Source: Terana coerulea (taxonomy: Eukaryota > Basidiomycota > Agaricomycetes > Polyporales > Phanerochaetaceae). From it: DNA of 19,457 nt. Numbering within the stretch: position 1 is the stretch's first letter; the number at the start of each line of letters is the position of its first letter. This document shows, in pieces, positions 1-9,778 of this stretch. The stretch lies in assembly GCA_024811115.1 (NCBI GenBank), contig JAKOGH010000591.1:1-19457 (forward strand), in the 5' to 3' direction. Position numbers and translations under genes: made by a program. The notes below the pieces were generated by a model. The model did no database searches. It had not been told where the DNA came from and saw nothing but the letters and a program-made list of their open reading frames with translations.

Positions 1-140
1 TTTCCAAGGCCAGTTTGGACCACTGCGAGTTGACTTGGGCTGCGGCCGCGAGTGTGAGAAGATCTTTGGTTTGTCGAGGTTTGCGAAGACACTTCGCGAA
101 CAATCTCTTCGATGTAGAGCGGCGAGTTGGTGTTAGACAT
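1..140 (-). CDS. 5' end of a gene cut by the window edge, possibly F-box-like, with an apparent frameshift
   Basis: An ATG at 138-140 (minus) opens a frame reading MSNTNSPLYIEEIVREV. After about 17 codons the better coding frame shifts by one base near 88-91 and continues as a helical segment containing DLLTLAAAAQVNSQWSKLAL. Short acidic starts followed by a 'LLxLAxxxxVxxxWxxLAL' helix resemble the N-termini of agaricomycete F-box or WD-type proteins, but too little is visible to name a family. The shift could be a one-base insertion, an assembly error or a decaying gene. Reading straight on without a shift gives a less protein-like sequence. The gene continues leftwards outside the window. 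Confidence 0.35.
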   Translation of the reverse strand, partial: MSNTNSPLYIEEIVREVSSQTSTNQRSSHTRGRSPSQLAVVQTGLG

Positions 141-720
141 GTCGACGAGGAGTATAAGAGACTGAGTGGGTATGGTATATGGAGGATGAACGGAGAAGGC
201 TGAGGAAGGGAAGATGCGCGCGACTATCGATTTATACGCTAGTTGTTGGGCGCGTGACCGAGGAAGGCTGCTCTGGCCACCGACGGCTCCCAGCCGAGGA
301 GCCAGCTGTCCATTTGGGGGTATGCTGTACAGACTTGTGTTGGTGTTTGTCTCCGCAAGTTGAAAGACAATGGATCTCTTGTTTGGGCGGGGAGGCCATG
401 CAGCCCAATGTCCCCGCCCAGTGATGCACTGTATACAAATGGCGATCAATTCACGAGCTCGAAATTGACTTTACTGGCACTAATCAGTGCAGACGCTGTC
501 AGCCATAGCGGGCTGTGTATGCTTTTGAGCTCACAAAAATTGAGTTGCCCGGCCAAATTGCCCCTCATATGGGTAAGTTATATGATCTGGATTAACCGAC
601 TATGCCTGTGCCAACGTTACCCGCGAAATGTGACGTTCGAGCTTTCCTTTCAAACTTCCTTTGGTGGGGCTCCAGCCTCCATCAACGGGTTAGGCTGGTC
701 TTGACAGGACGGTCGATAGA
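141..720. other. Stretch without a supportable gene
   Basis: Open frames exist on both strands but none has convincing splice structure or a recognisable domain. The plus-strand frame ending at 704 closes with GGAPASINGLGWS, which faintly recalls the GAP units described further right. No signal peptide or consistent exon could be attached to it. Confidence 0.4.
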
Positions 721-1155
721 TTACAAGTTAATTGCTTGAGGAATCCCAGTGACGGCGGCCCCGTCGTGTGTAAGTACAAGCTCGTTTGGCTTCTTCGTGT
801 TGATCTGGAACCAATGACCGTCCATAGAATCTGACATTCAAGAATGAGCGGGGACGTAAGAGAACGAGGTTAGAATACGTACCGGACACATCCTGTAATG
901 CCACACATCCTTCCTCTACCACCGCGGAGGTAGATTCTTTGCATCGTTTGCTTCAGGCATTTGATGGGCAACAGTACACTTCACGCTTGCTGTGATTGGC
1001 TTCGTGGTATTTGGAAGTAAAAAGGTTTGTCCAAATAGTGAGAAATCGCCAGGTCCTGGAAGTGCCCTGAGTCAGCTGGGGGTTCTCTCACGGTTCCACA
1101 ACGAGCGTGACTCACTTAGCAAATGCGAGCAGGTCCCAAAGAGAACAAAAATCAT
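721..1155 (-). pseudogene. Small three-exon gene of unknown function with a one-base frameshift
   Basis: Exons run 1116-1155, 883-1055 and 721-830 (minus). The ATG is at 1153-1155 and a TAA at 721-723. Intron 1056-1115 starts GTGAGT and has a CTGAC branch site before its CAG. Intron 831-882 starts GTACGT and has a TCTAAC-type branch site. The protein would begin with a hydrophobic MIFVLFGTCSHLL and contain VKCTVAHQMPEANDAK near the middle and VLTHDGAAVTGIPQAINL at the end, about 107 residues in all. Within exon 2 the frame breaks at an AAA run (938-940 on plus): one further A would join both halves. As written, the reading frame ends early. No family is recognised. It may be a live gene with an assembly error or a recent pseudogene. 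Confidence 0.5.
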
Positions 1156-1366
1156 TACGCCAACAAAAGAAAAATAGGGCGTTGCGCTTGGCGACAGGTG
1201 AACATTGGCGATCGCGAGAGGTAAGCACCGCCGTGCCGTGCGTGGTCAATGTAGGTATGCGGGAAAGGAAAGGGCCCAAACATGAGGTGGTAGGACATGT
1301 AGTCTGTTGACAGACTCACGGTGTAGGGCGAGGCGGTGGGGAGCTGAATCACAACATGAACCATGC

Positions 1367-1492
1367 ATGGGTGATACCTTCCAGGAACTCTGCAACATGA
1401 AGGTCCCGAATTCCAACCCGCGTTACAAGGAGTGCATTAAGAAAGCGCGGACACTGGAGAGGACGACGCGTAGGTATCTGCAGGCGTTGTAG
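1367..1492 (+). CDS. Short basic ORF or terminal exon, unknown function
   Basis: From ATG 1367 to TAG 1490-1492 the frame encodes 41 residues, rich in Lys and Arg, ending KKARTLERTTRRYLQAL. It could equally be the last exon of a longer gene, because a good acceptor (TTCCAG, ending 1384) lies just inside and a possible donor GTAAGC sits at 1221. The gene is convergent with the CoA-transferase gene whose stop is at 1594, leaving about 100 bp between the 3' ends. No family is recognised. Confidence 0.3.
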   Translation: MGDTFQELCNMKVPNSNPRYKECIKKARTLERTTRRYLQAL

Positions 1493-1593
1493 ACAAAGAC
1501 ATGAGAGAGTAGTATGCATATATGCGCCAAGCTCAATTGAGACCTCACTTCTCTTCTAAACAGTGCCCACGACAGCGAGCATGCGCATACTCT

Positions 1594-3219
1594 TCACAGC
1601 TTGGCGCGTCTAGCCAATGGTCCAAACGCCCCGCTCCTGCACAAAACATCGATGTCCTTCCCACTCAACCCCAGCTCCACTAGGACCTGTTCAGTGTGCT
1701 GCCCGGGCACCAAGAACGCATCCGCACTGCGCGTGCTTACAGGGCGTGCAGGTGTCCGTGATAGCAGCGGATGGGGAACAGGGATGGCGTCAGCAGTGGG
1801 GCTGGGGCTGGACAGCGTGTCTATTCGTGACGCGAGCGCAGCGGCTTCGGCAGGGCTGAGCACCGGGAGCGTACATGCGTCTGAGCCTGAACAGAGTGTC
1901 AGCATGTAGGTAAAGATGGACGAGATAAAACATTGCTCGCCATGGAAGATAGCTGCCCATTCATCCCGAGCACGCGTCTTGAACCCTCGCTCCAGCAAAC
2001 TATTCAACTTTGGCCACGCGTCTCTGTCATACTGCTTGTCCAGCGTCGGTGTCCATTGGCCACGTTCCTCGTCGACATGGAAAGTAGACGGCAACGCCTC
2101 GAGGAAGCGGGTGATAAATATCTCGTAAAATCGTGGCTCGAGGCACGCCACTGATACCCATCGGCCGTCCGCGCAGGTGTAGACGTTATAAAACGGTGCA
2201 CCACCGTCGAGCGCGTTGCGCATTCGCGTGGTCGGCTGGGCCGAAGACACCGGCGGGGATGGCGGGAAGGAGGTGACGCTGAAGAGCGGGTTCGATGGTG
2301 CCATAGCTTGGAGTAGCGGGAAGCTGGATAGATAACGGGTGCCTGACACCTAGAGGTAGATTAGGCAACATGTCAAGCTGAATGAGAGCGGATAACGCAC
2401 CATGTTTGCATCGACGACTTGACCCAGCCCGCTTTTACTTCGTTCGATTAGTGCGAGGAGAATCCCCATGGCACAAGTAAGGCCGCCCCCGCCGAAGTCA
2501 GCCAGAAGGTTCAAGGGGAAACTTGGTTTCGTTGGCTCTCCGGGAAGCATCTGTAGCATAGTTCAAGAGGCGTCTGACCAGTACAGAACATAACTACGCC
2601 TACAGATAGCACGCCGCTTAGGGCTAGGTAGTTCAGATCATGTCCTATCTTGAAGTTGAACGACGGAACAGCTTGACAGATGGAATTCGCGCACCTGCCA
2701 TCTCTCTATATGGGCCTGAGGGCATCTTTCATCTTCCGCACCTGGCACAGTTCATGATGGTAACGAACCTGTGGAGGGAAACCTATAACCCATACGTTTG
2801 AGAACGAAGCAAAGCTTTCAAGCATCACTCACCCTGCCAATCTCGCAAACACAAGCCTTCGGTTCAACCCACCCGTCCCATGAAATATGTCTGGTCCAAG
2901 CCCCAGCCTCTCCAACACGCCAGGCCTGAATGGATCGATGACGACGTCCGCGCGTGCGATGAGCTTCCGTAGCAGCTCGAGGCCAGATAGGTTCTTCACG
3001 TCGATAGCAATGGACCGTTTGTTGCGCGCGAGGGTATCGGCGGACTGGCTTTCTGGGCGGTCGACTCGGATGACGTCCGCACCCCGGTCGGCGAGTATGA
3101 GACCTGCGAAGGGCCCCGGTGCGAGTCCTGCGAACTGAGAGGACGGTCACTGTGAGACTCAACGAGATGGAGGAGTGTAAGGAGCGTACTTCAACCACCC
3201 GAATACCCTGCAAAGCCAT
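1594..3219 (-). CDS. Alpha-methylacyl-CoA racemase-type CoA-transferase family III protein
   Basis: Belongs to the CaiB/BaiF (CoA-transferase III) family. Its racemase branch inverts the 2-methyl centre of branched acyl-CoAs for beta-oxidation. Exons (minus): 3190-3219, 2833-3134, 2765-2768, 2695-2725, 2604-2644, 2401-2550, 1941-2349, 1594-1886, giving 419 residues. Visible landmarks are the N-terminal [44 protein letters not shown], His124 in AGHDLNY, Asp154 in [10 protein letters not shown] and Glu257 in CLEPRFY. These match the His/Asp/Glu catalytic set of human and mycobacterial racemases. The C-terminus AKL is a peroxisomal targeting signal type 1, so peroxisomal action is likely. The last intron (1887-1940) is GC-AG and is supported by the joined family motif [12 protein letters not shown]. 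Intron 2726-2764 is only 39 nt; without it a TGA interrupts the frame. The exact racemase or transferase substrate is not shown by the sequence. Confidence 0.88.
1887..1940 (-). other. GC-AG intron in the racemase gene, 54 nt, in frame
   Basis: Donor GCGAGC, branch GCTGAC, acceptor TTCAG. The intron is a multiple of three and has no stop codon, so an ORF caller reads straight through and adds 18 residues between FHG and SDAC. Removing it restores the family motif, which is the main reason to call it an intron. Confidence 0.75.
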
Positions 3220-4320
3220 GATTCAGAACTATATAAGTTGCTGTTAGGTGTGAGCCTTTCGCGACGCGGCAGAGCAGGGCAGAGATGGTGGGTGGAATGA
3301 GGGGGTGTGGGAGCGCTATGCATCGCGGAGAGCGGTCATCAATCCCGTCAGACGCACCTTGCCTCCTTCCTCCATCCCTCCCCCGCGACCTTCGCTGCGT
3401 CACTATGCGACGAGTCGTTGTTGCATTATCCAAACAGTTGCTTGTCGCGGCCCTATGATCCCTAGACGCATAGCTAGGACGTACACAGAATCTCATTCGT
3501 TCGAGCCAAGCTCGACAGGTCTTGCAGGATCAAGCATGCTAATCTGGCATTCCAGCATTCAAGTCCATATTTTGTCGCTACCCCTTTATTTCACGTCAAT
3601 CTCGCAAAGTTAGCTTGGGGGCGGGACGTAGGGGTGGAGGCAAGGGGCATGCGCCTGTAAGCGCCCTGACGTGGGGCAGGGAGGGGGGGTCCCTCGAGGG
3701 ACGTTATCCGGGATTTTTCCAGAGTATATAATCTCATAGTATGGTATCTTCGAGGCATAAAATAGCTCGCACATGACTTTTACGAACACGCAAGCCTCTT
3801 TCATGCGTGTTTCTACGCCCAAGAGCTCGGTGTGGTTGGATTGGGTAAGTAACGGTCACACCATTACTTATGCACTGTATACTTGCTTCAACTCAGTGAC
3901 GGTGACAAGTCACTGGGGTAACAATGTTATTCTAGCCGTGCCGACACCTCGGTCCAGAACCCTTCAGAGGATAAGTACCAGCTACCGGCAGCTCTATATG
4001 CTGGGTGACATGGGTTGAGCAATATAACACAGTAACAATATTGATGTTCATAGCTCAGGGATATTTGCTGGCCTGAGCTGAACTGATATCACTGATGATT
4101 CACCAGCTCTCACAAATAATATTTCCGCGACATTAGCCTGCTGAAGGTCCACAGTAAAATACTGAGTTGCTTCGCACAGCTTGCACCTACAACACGCGCA
4201 AAGGAAGAAGGAGCACTCGACGTGACCGAGTGCGGCGGGCACTGCCGTCCACTGACGGCCGCGCTGAACGTGATCCGCGATACCATATATAGACCGTGGG
4301 AATGATCGGAATGTGCCGAA
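3220..4320. other. Mostly non-coding stretch with one possible exon
   Basis: No complete gene was found. A plus-strand TATA-like TATATAAT at about 3725 precedes an ATG at 3773 whose frame reaches a GTAAGT donor at 3844. A protein-like terminal exon encoding RADTSVQNPSEDKYQLPAAL follows a TTCTAG acceptor (ending 3939) and stops at TGA near 4011. The phases of the two pieces do not match, so I do not join them. Confidence 0.3.
3673..3719 (+). repeat. G-rich motif with 14-bp perfect palindrome, copy 1
   Basis: Four G-runs of three or more lie within 3673-3689 (potential G-quadruplex). They are followed by the perfect palindrome GTCCCTCGAGGGAC (3689-3702) and CGTTATCCGGGATTTTT. A diverged direct copy lies about 640 bp downstream. 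Confidence 0.55.
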
Positions 4321-4321
4321 G

Positions 4322-4357
4322 AGGGAGGGGGTCCCCAAGGGCCGTTATTCGGATTTT
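4322..4357 (+). repeat. G-rich palindromic motif, copy 2
   Basis: GGGAGGGGGTCCCCAAGGG followed by CGTTATTCGGATTTT. It is the same order of blocks as the copy at 3673-3719 and in the same orientation, with several substitutions and small gaps. It may be a transposon fragment or a shared regulatory module. Confidence 0.5.
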
Positions 4358-5831
4358 ATGGCCTCACGTATAGGATTTTATCTTTGCATCCCCCTTGGGT
4401 GGAGGGGTAATGAGCTAGCGGCTTTATGCTTCTGCCCAGAACACGACATAAAAGTGCCCAAAGCGGTGAGCCATCGCATGGCTTGTTCCAGCGTCCACTC
4501 ATTCTTCATTTACAAATAGTTTAACCTCATCTGCGAATGTCAGCCGGCTTTCAGTCGCTGAATGCAAATACCCTGCCTCGATGTGAACTTGGGCAGGAGG
4601 CGATTCACCTGCACCTGGTCACCGGTCGCGTTCACAAGGTGCTGTGATCCTTGGGAATAGCAATGAAATTAATAAAGCATGTGCGGCCTGGTGAGTTGTC
4701 TTCGTAGTACGCGGCCGTTATCGGTTACTAAGGCAGTTATAGCCCTTGCACTCCAAATCGTTGCCAGACGGTAACACGCAATTGAAGGACCAATCGACCC
4801 TTGGCAGTTCAAATAAAGCTTGAAATACGACACCCCACTTCACAGTAACGTTGATTACGATTGCTCAGGAGCGCGGCAACAACAACGCGGCCACAGCCTG
4901 CAAGCATAGAACCCACGGCCAGTTTACCAAATTGGCTTCGCAAGACGTTAGGACGGTTGCAAGCATCAGCCAGGGGGTGAAGAAGCGTCCCTACTACACG
5001 CAGATGTGCTTTCCGTCGATTACCATCCGACGGTCCACGTTTCCCCACAAGTCGATTGGATACTAGCGTTGCAGAGCTCATATGTGCGCTTCATCACAAG
5101 TGGGTTTGGCTGTGTCCCTGGGTGGCTATCCAAAATTCCGTGTCACTGAAGCTTGAATCATTTTCATCCGAATACATCGCCATATGTATTGTGGTTGGTC
5201 GCTTACCTATTTTTGACTTCTTGAGCTTATTCTCATGCCTACGAATATCAACAGCGATGATGGCCGTCTGAATCTATACGTTTCTGCGTATACCTTTATT
5301 ATGAAGGTCTCAGATTCTGTTTGCACCGGGCGGTCACACAAGACACGGGGCGTGGTCCTGGGCAGAGCCTCTGCCAGCGAGAAAAGGCAATTCCCAAATG
5401 GAGCAGCGTGGCTTTGTGGCGTTCCCTAAATGGTAGAACCACGTATACTGGTGTTGAACCTTCCTTTCCACGTTGTCGGCCTGAACTTGGCATTCATGTT
5501 CGTCTCCTATATAGTCCTCAATCCAAACCAGCTTCAACTTTCTCGTCGAAAAGGTTCATGGCTTTCGCGGTTGTGCGGCAGGGTGCAGCCGGGGGTCTAG
5601 CTCTTACAGAGTACTCACGCCCACACTTCTTCTCGGCACGACGTAGGCCAACAGCATCACAATAGATTTCCCCAAGACTCCCTTGGGAGCCCCGAGTCAC
5701 TTGGAGCTGGTTTGTGTTCGCCAAACACAATGATCGGATGCCACTTACGAAGCCCCAGCCGAGACAAGTTACAACAATTCTGCAACTATCCCACAGACAG
5801 CCGCCTGCCCTGTCTCACCGCCATGTTCCCT
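4358..5831. other. Stretch without a supportable gene
   Basis: Only short unrelated open frames are present. A minus-strand frame at 5518-5730 (LGEIYCDAVGLRRAEKK) looks mildly protein-like, but its splice phases do not connect it to the neighbouring exon model at 5832-6126. Confidence 0.4.
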
Positions 5832-6126
5832 TTACCATCCAGAGGCCACAATTACCCTATCCCTGTAGTCCAGATAGTGTTGGGCGATGGACGATGAAGC
5901 GTTCTTACCTGTCGAACAAGCCATTTATCACGGTTTTCGAGCGCTTCAGAGGCAGTGTGATGATGGTTGCCCCTGGTTGCCCGGCGGCAGCGAACACGCA
6001 TCTCGCAGAGGCTGTGGACGGCCCGTCTCTGAACAGTCCATCGTGTGGCTCCCGTGTGAGTGCCTGCTTCGTCAATGTTGGGAAGGCGCTCTTATTGTTC
6101 GATATCGCGACCCGTAATGTTTCCAT
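5832..6126 (-). CDS. Possible two-exon small protein, unknown function
   Basis: Exons 5909-6126 and 5832-5862 (minus), joined across a 46-nt intron (GTAAGA...TACAG), give an 82-residue frame from ATG to TAA. The middle reads ARCVFAAAGQPGATIITLPL and the end INGLFDRDRVIVASGW. No family is recognised. The opposite strand is also open here and could belong to exons upstream of the membrane-protein gene, so strand assignment is uncertain. Confidence 0.35.
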
Positions 6127-6290
6127 CCAACCTTAACAGGCTCGGACGCGCCGTCGTGTGTCTTAAGTGAAGTTGTCCGCGCATGCCTCAATCGCCATGC
6201 TGGCACTCTTGCTCGCCCCCAGGTTGCACCATGCCGTCGACGTGGAAGCGGGAACATCCAGCGAGGGGCGACGCTGGCGAAAAGATTGAC

Positions 6291-6876
6291 ATGTCGTCGT
6301 CGACTCAGCCCCCAACAATCGCTGTCGCTCAACTGGAGAACACCGCACCGACAACGTACTCTGCGCCACGTCACATCTCTGCTGGACCCATCGCGGGTAT
6401 TACTATCTCAGCTCTAGTTGTGGTTTTTGGAGTTGCAACGTACTTCATTGTGATGCATCGACGTCGTACTAGACAGGACGACTCTGTTCGGGTTCGCATG
6501 CCTAGGCGGAGATTTGCTCGTCTTCCGAAAACTGGTGTGGAATCCATATCTACGATTCTCTTTCCTCGAATGTGCTAAATCTGCGGGTGGTATAGGGAGC
6601 CCTGCACCCGACGCCGAGCGCACATCGCTCTACCAATACGTTCTACCCATTTTCGCCAAGTTCGCCACCCCGAAAGCGACTTTTGAAGGGTTTTCTGCCA
6701 GCGTCGACGGACGCTTCGTATCGGAGACTACCCCCTCGATTGTGTTCACTTCTGTCATCGGGTCTGCTGAGCAGTCCGGCTCAGATGCGCAGTCATCGCC
6801 TCCAAGTGCGCCTAGGCAGTCGACTGAGGCTCGGAGGAACCGATCGCCTCTTGTTATCGTCATCCCATCATCTTGA
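6291..6876 (+). CDS. Single-pass membrane protein, 3' part or whole gene
   Basis: Exons 6291-6534 and 6596-6876, with intron 6535-6595 (GTGTGG donor, GTGCTAAAT branch, TATAG acceptor, phase 1). With ATG 6291 the product is 174 residues. Residues 1-28 are Ser/Thr/Pro-rich. Residues about 31-55 form one membrane span (AGPIAGITISALVVVFGVAT YFIVM in two pieces), followed at once by HRRRTR, which predicts the C-terminus inside. The tail (about 115 residues) is rich in Ser and Pro. Agaricomycetes have many proteins with a large extracellular beta domain, a Ser/Thr stalk, one helix and a disordered tail. Here no such ectodomain was found upstream, so the gene may be longer at its 5' end (the frame is open upstream from 6183) or truncated. 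Confidence 0.55.
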
Positions 6877-7732
6877 TACCTTTTCTGACACGGCTATCGC
6901 AAGGACGTGAGTGCTTGCACTCGTTCGTCGTTGGTGATCCTAACGCATCCGTTTAGACTACTGGGACTGTCTTCAAACTAACATACGCTTAAACCGTCGT
7001 GATGTATGTCATTCTCTTGCTACAGTTGCTTCATAGCTAATATCTTTATCTTTAGATCGTTATAAATCCCTCACGGACTTGATTATCATCTGCTTTATTC
7101 CACTACTCACGACAATGGACGCAGAAAGGGCTCTGAGAATGCGTCAGCTATTCATACCTCCCGCATGTCTGAATCACACGATCCCCCTTTTCGCACTACA
7201 ATTATACAGTTCCCGGACGCTCGACATAACACACCCATTTTTTTAGATGTAATGCATTCATTTTAATCGCACAGCACGTCATAACCCGCTTTCCAATATG
7301 CAGACGCATTGGTTGTTTTGCACCATTCTTGCCCAGACCACCGATGCTGTCTCTGCAACTCCTTGAATAGACTGTCAAAGCGTGGTGCTCCACTAGCCGG
7401 TGAGCCTAAAGGAGCCGGAACATTAATCCCTCGCAGCTAATCGCTGGGGTCTGGATGTTGAGACTCCTCCGCGCAACGTCTGTCTATGACCTACGGCCCC
7501 AAGCCCTGGTTGATAGAAAAACGTCAGAAAAATATTAATACATATTGACGGGTATGCTCACGAGTTGGACCATGATTGGAACCAGCTGTTTATCGAGGGC
7601 GCACCGTTTCCAACAGTCCCTAAACCGTGGCCTTGTTTCACAGTTATAGGCATGAAAGTTGCATCGGAAAGGTCCAGCCTCCTTGTAAGTCGATCAAACC
7701 TGTCATATAAAGAGCTTAGTACACAACATTAC
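6877..7732. other. Stretch without a supportable gene
   Basis: AT-rich intergenic sequence with short open frames only. I see no repeat, RNA gene or coherent exon in it. Confidence 0.4.
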
Positions 7733-7909
7733 TCAAATACAAGTGTTAAGACTCAACTTGTCGGGAACGGTGGACCGTAAGGCGGGCCGAATCAAAGGGT
7801 GGCCACTGGTTAGCGCCCTCTGCGACATGCTGATGTAACCAAGCGGTGTGGCGAAGGCGCATGCAGCCAGCGCAAGCATGCTTATAACGATGGAAAATGT
7901 GACGTGCAT
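7733..7909 (-). CDS. Short secreted protein, unknown function
   Basis: A single-exon frame from ATG 7907-7909 to TGA 7733-7735 encodes 58 residues. Residues 1 to about 20 form a typical signal peptide (Met, hydrophobic VISMLALAACAFA, small residues before TPLG). The mature part is about 38 residues, basic, with one Cys near the end (LNTCI). The ATG was chosen over an in-frame upstream ATG (7997-7999) because the signal peptide starts there. A TATAAAA box lies about 190 bp upstream on the same strand, leaving room for a long 5' UTR or a 5' UTR intron. The mature sequence lacks the GAP units of genes A-C, so it is probably not part of that family. Confidence 0.55.
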   Translation of the reverse strand: MHVTFSIVISMLALAACAFATPLGYISMSQRALTSGHPLIRPALRSTVPDKLSLNTCI

Positions 7910-8096
7910 GATAGTCGTGAATGGTAAGCAAAGGGAAGCGGTAAGAGATCGGCCGCTGGTAAAGTCCAATGACTGATTAGTACCAGACGGCATTCGCATT
8001 GAAGGGGCGGAGACATACGGCGAGTGCGTGTGCGACGAGACCAGCTCGAGCAGAAGTGTCTTAGGACGTGTAGCAGCGTACAGTCTATCCCTTGCA

Positions 8097-8103
8097 TTTT
8101 ATA
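8097..8103 (-). promoter_or_regulatory. TATA box of the short secreted-protein gene
   Basis: GGCTATAAAATGC on the minus strand is a textbook TATA box upstream of the signal-peptide ORF at 7733-7909. Confidence 0.5.
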
Positions 8104-8249
8104 GCCATGGCACATGCCGAGTAAATGCACCGAAGCCTTGGCGCTTGAACGGTGATGTGCCTGATTTTGTGGCGATCCTCCACGCGAAACTGCAGCTCCA
8201 TCACCAGTTCATTACTCAGCTGGCAGGTGAAACACAGATGCACATTGCC

Positions 8250-8397
8250 TACAGTGCCTTGCAGGATGAACTGCGTACGGCTCTTTGCTCGCTTTGTTTG
8301 TCCCGTACAACGTTTCCCTTATCAGGTAATTTTGAAGGTCACATCAGTCACCGGGCGCACTCAGTAGCGGCGGTGGACAGTAGGGCGTGACAGGCAG
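8250..8397 (+). repeat. Left arm of a 148-bp inverted duplication
   Basis: Nearly identical to the reverse complement of 8874-9022. It has one missing T in the run at 8282-8286 and one C/T change near the outer GGGCGTG. The arm carries a coding-like exon (YSALQDELRTAL...). In this copy the missing T breaks the frame after RTAL. The frame upstream of the arm (from about 8150) is open and protein-like (PDFVAILHAKLQLHHQF). Confidence 0.8.
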
Positions 8398-8873
8398 GGT
8401 ACTCTGCATTATGAGCGTACTATTGGCCTTGTAGCATATACATAGAGACTATGAATGTCTACAATGTAGAGAGTAAACATAGTGTATGTGATATAATGCA
8501 GGATATTATGTTATGATCACATGCACGACTTGAATTTCGAGCAAAACTCAAGCGTTGACGCGTTGACGTCCGGCTAAGCGTGGCGCGGCGCGGCAGAGTC
8601 GCGGCAGTACTTGTAATCTTAATGGCTGGAAATATTGGTGAGAAATATTTACACTTGTTGCCGTAGTATTAATGGTCAGTCCTTGATAGTGATGAATGCT
8701 TGCTCGATGGAGATGAATTGGGTAGGTTGAAGGTGATACTATCTGAGTAAGACTGGGATTATAGGTGTCGCACGTCCTGTGATGTTCCCTATACATTCTA
8801 TTTGCTGTTTGAACGCGTACTAAATCTACGCTACAGGGCAAACCACACATAAACATCATACGCTCTACAGTCT
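8398..8873. other. Spacer between the inverted arms
   Basis: A 476-bp AT-rich spacer with no convincing gene, separating the two arms of the inverted duplication. Confidence 0.5.
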
Positions 8874-9022
8874 CTGCCTGTCACGCCCTGCTGTCCACCG
8901 CCGCTACTGAGTGCGCCCGGTGACTGATGTGACCTTCAAAATTACCTGATAAGGGAAACGTTGTACGGGACAAACAAAGCGAGCAAAAGAGCCGTACGCA
9001 GTTCATCCTGCAAGGCACTGTA
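8874..9022 (-). repeat. Right arm of the inverted duplication, with intact exon
   Basis: 149 bp. On the minus strand this copy reads YSALQDELRTALLLALFVPY then NVSLIR and ends at a GTAATT donor. Outside the arm, the same frame extends upstream to about 9110 (NSIAPLPPIVRLQNKFGQ) before a TGA. It is therefore a better coding copy than the left arm. The flanks of the two arms differ, so the duplication ends sharply at 9022/8250 and 8874/8397. Confidence 0.8.
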
Positions 9023-9150
9023 CTGGCCGAACTTGTTTTGGAGACGAACGATTGGCGGAAGCGGTGCAATGCTGTTGAGCGGCGGGCCGGCGGCATCAAT
9101 GCCATGTCAAGGCACGCCGCCGCAGGCCGTCCTTGCACTTTCGGAGTTCA

Positions 9151-9778
9151 TAAGGTAGACCTACTCGAATTCCAGCAGCTCTCGTCACACTGTGACCATC
9201 ACGTGCAAGCCCCGGAAAGTAGCGGACTTGTATTATAAGTCCCAATTGATACATGTAAATAAGATATTATCGAAAAATAGCAATGGGTAATAGTTGGCTG
9301 TACAGTACGTCCTCGAGTGTGAACAAGGACCGTGACATGTCTGTCTAAACAGCAGCTACCAGCGCAAGCTTGCCTGGTCCCGCTTCTTCTTCTGAGGCAT
9401 TGAAGTTGCTAATAATGGCCCTGCTCCGCTTGCGCTCATTATTGCCAGCGCGTCTGGCTCCCGCTCCCGTTCATCAATCATGTCCAACGCGTCTGTAGAA
9501 TTGTTACTTGAATATCTGGTTGCTTGTTACCATGTGGGTGCTCTGCCAGTGTCTCCGGTACTAAAATATAAACTCCTCCTTCCAGATGCATATAATTCAA
9601 GATGTCTGACTTGTCAATTGTAGATATGAACCATAACAAATATTGACTAGATACAGTTTTGCCTACTCTAATGGTCACGGAGGAGTTCTTTATGCACAGT
9701 TTCTCACCAGCCAAATTGAGCCAAGCGTGACGGCGCTTAGTCACGTGACGTAGTCGGAATTCGCGTAGGTCTACCTTA
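9151..9778. mobile_element. TA-flanked terminal-inverted-repeat element (MITE-like)
   Basis: AGGTAGACCTACTCGAATTCC at 9153-9173 is the inverse of 9756-9776, with one mismatch in 21 bp. TA dinucleotides at 9151-9152 and 9777-9778 look like a target-site duplication, as made by Tc1/mariner-type transposases. The 624-bp body is too short for a transposase, so the element is non-autonomous. It contains a coding-like minus-strand model, described separately. Confidence 0.7.
9356..9744 (-). CDS. Coding-like sequence inside the inverted-repeat element
   Basis: The better-supported part is a terminal exon, 9356-9492 (minus). It follows a TTCTACAG acceptor and encodes ALDMIDEREREPDALAIM, then SASGAGPLLATSMPQKKKRD with a nuclear-localisation-like PQKKKRD, and ends RW and TAG. 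A 38-nt intron (9493-9530) would join it in phase to the frame 9531-9744 (VPETLAEHPH before the junction). No DDE residues or transposase domain are visible. It may be captured host sequence or the remnant of the element's own gene. Confidence 0.35.

Noticed and set aside
611..650. YPRNVTFE resembles FPRNVTFQQLDI of the methyltransferase
   Set aside because: The match is only about six residues and nothing around it looks like a methyltransferase. It is probably chance.
1601..2154. Long plus-strand open frames
   Set aside because: They are the antisense of the racemase exons and show no domain of their own.
7733..7909. Short secreted protein as a member of the GAP-repeat family
   Set aside because: It has SGHPLIRPAL but no GAP unit, no phase-2 intron and a different ending. 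The resemblance is too weak.
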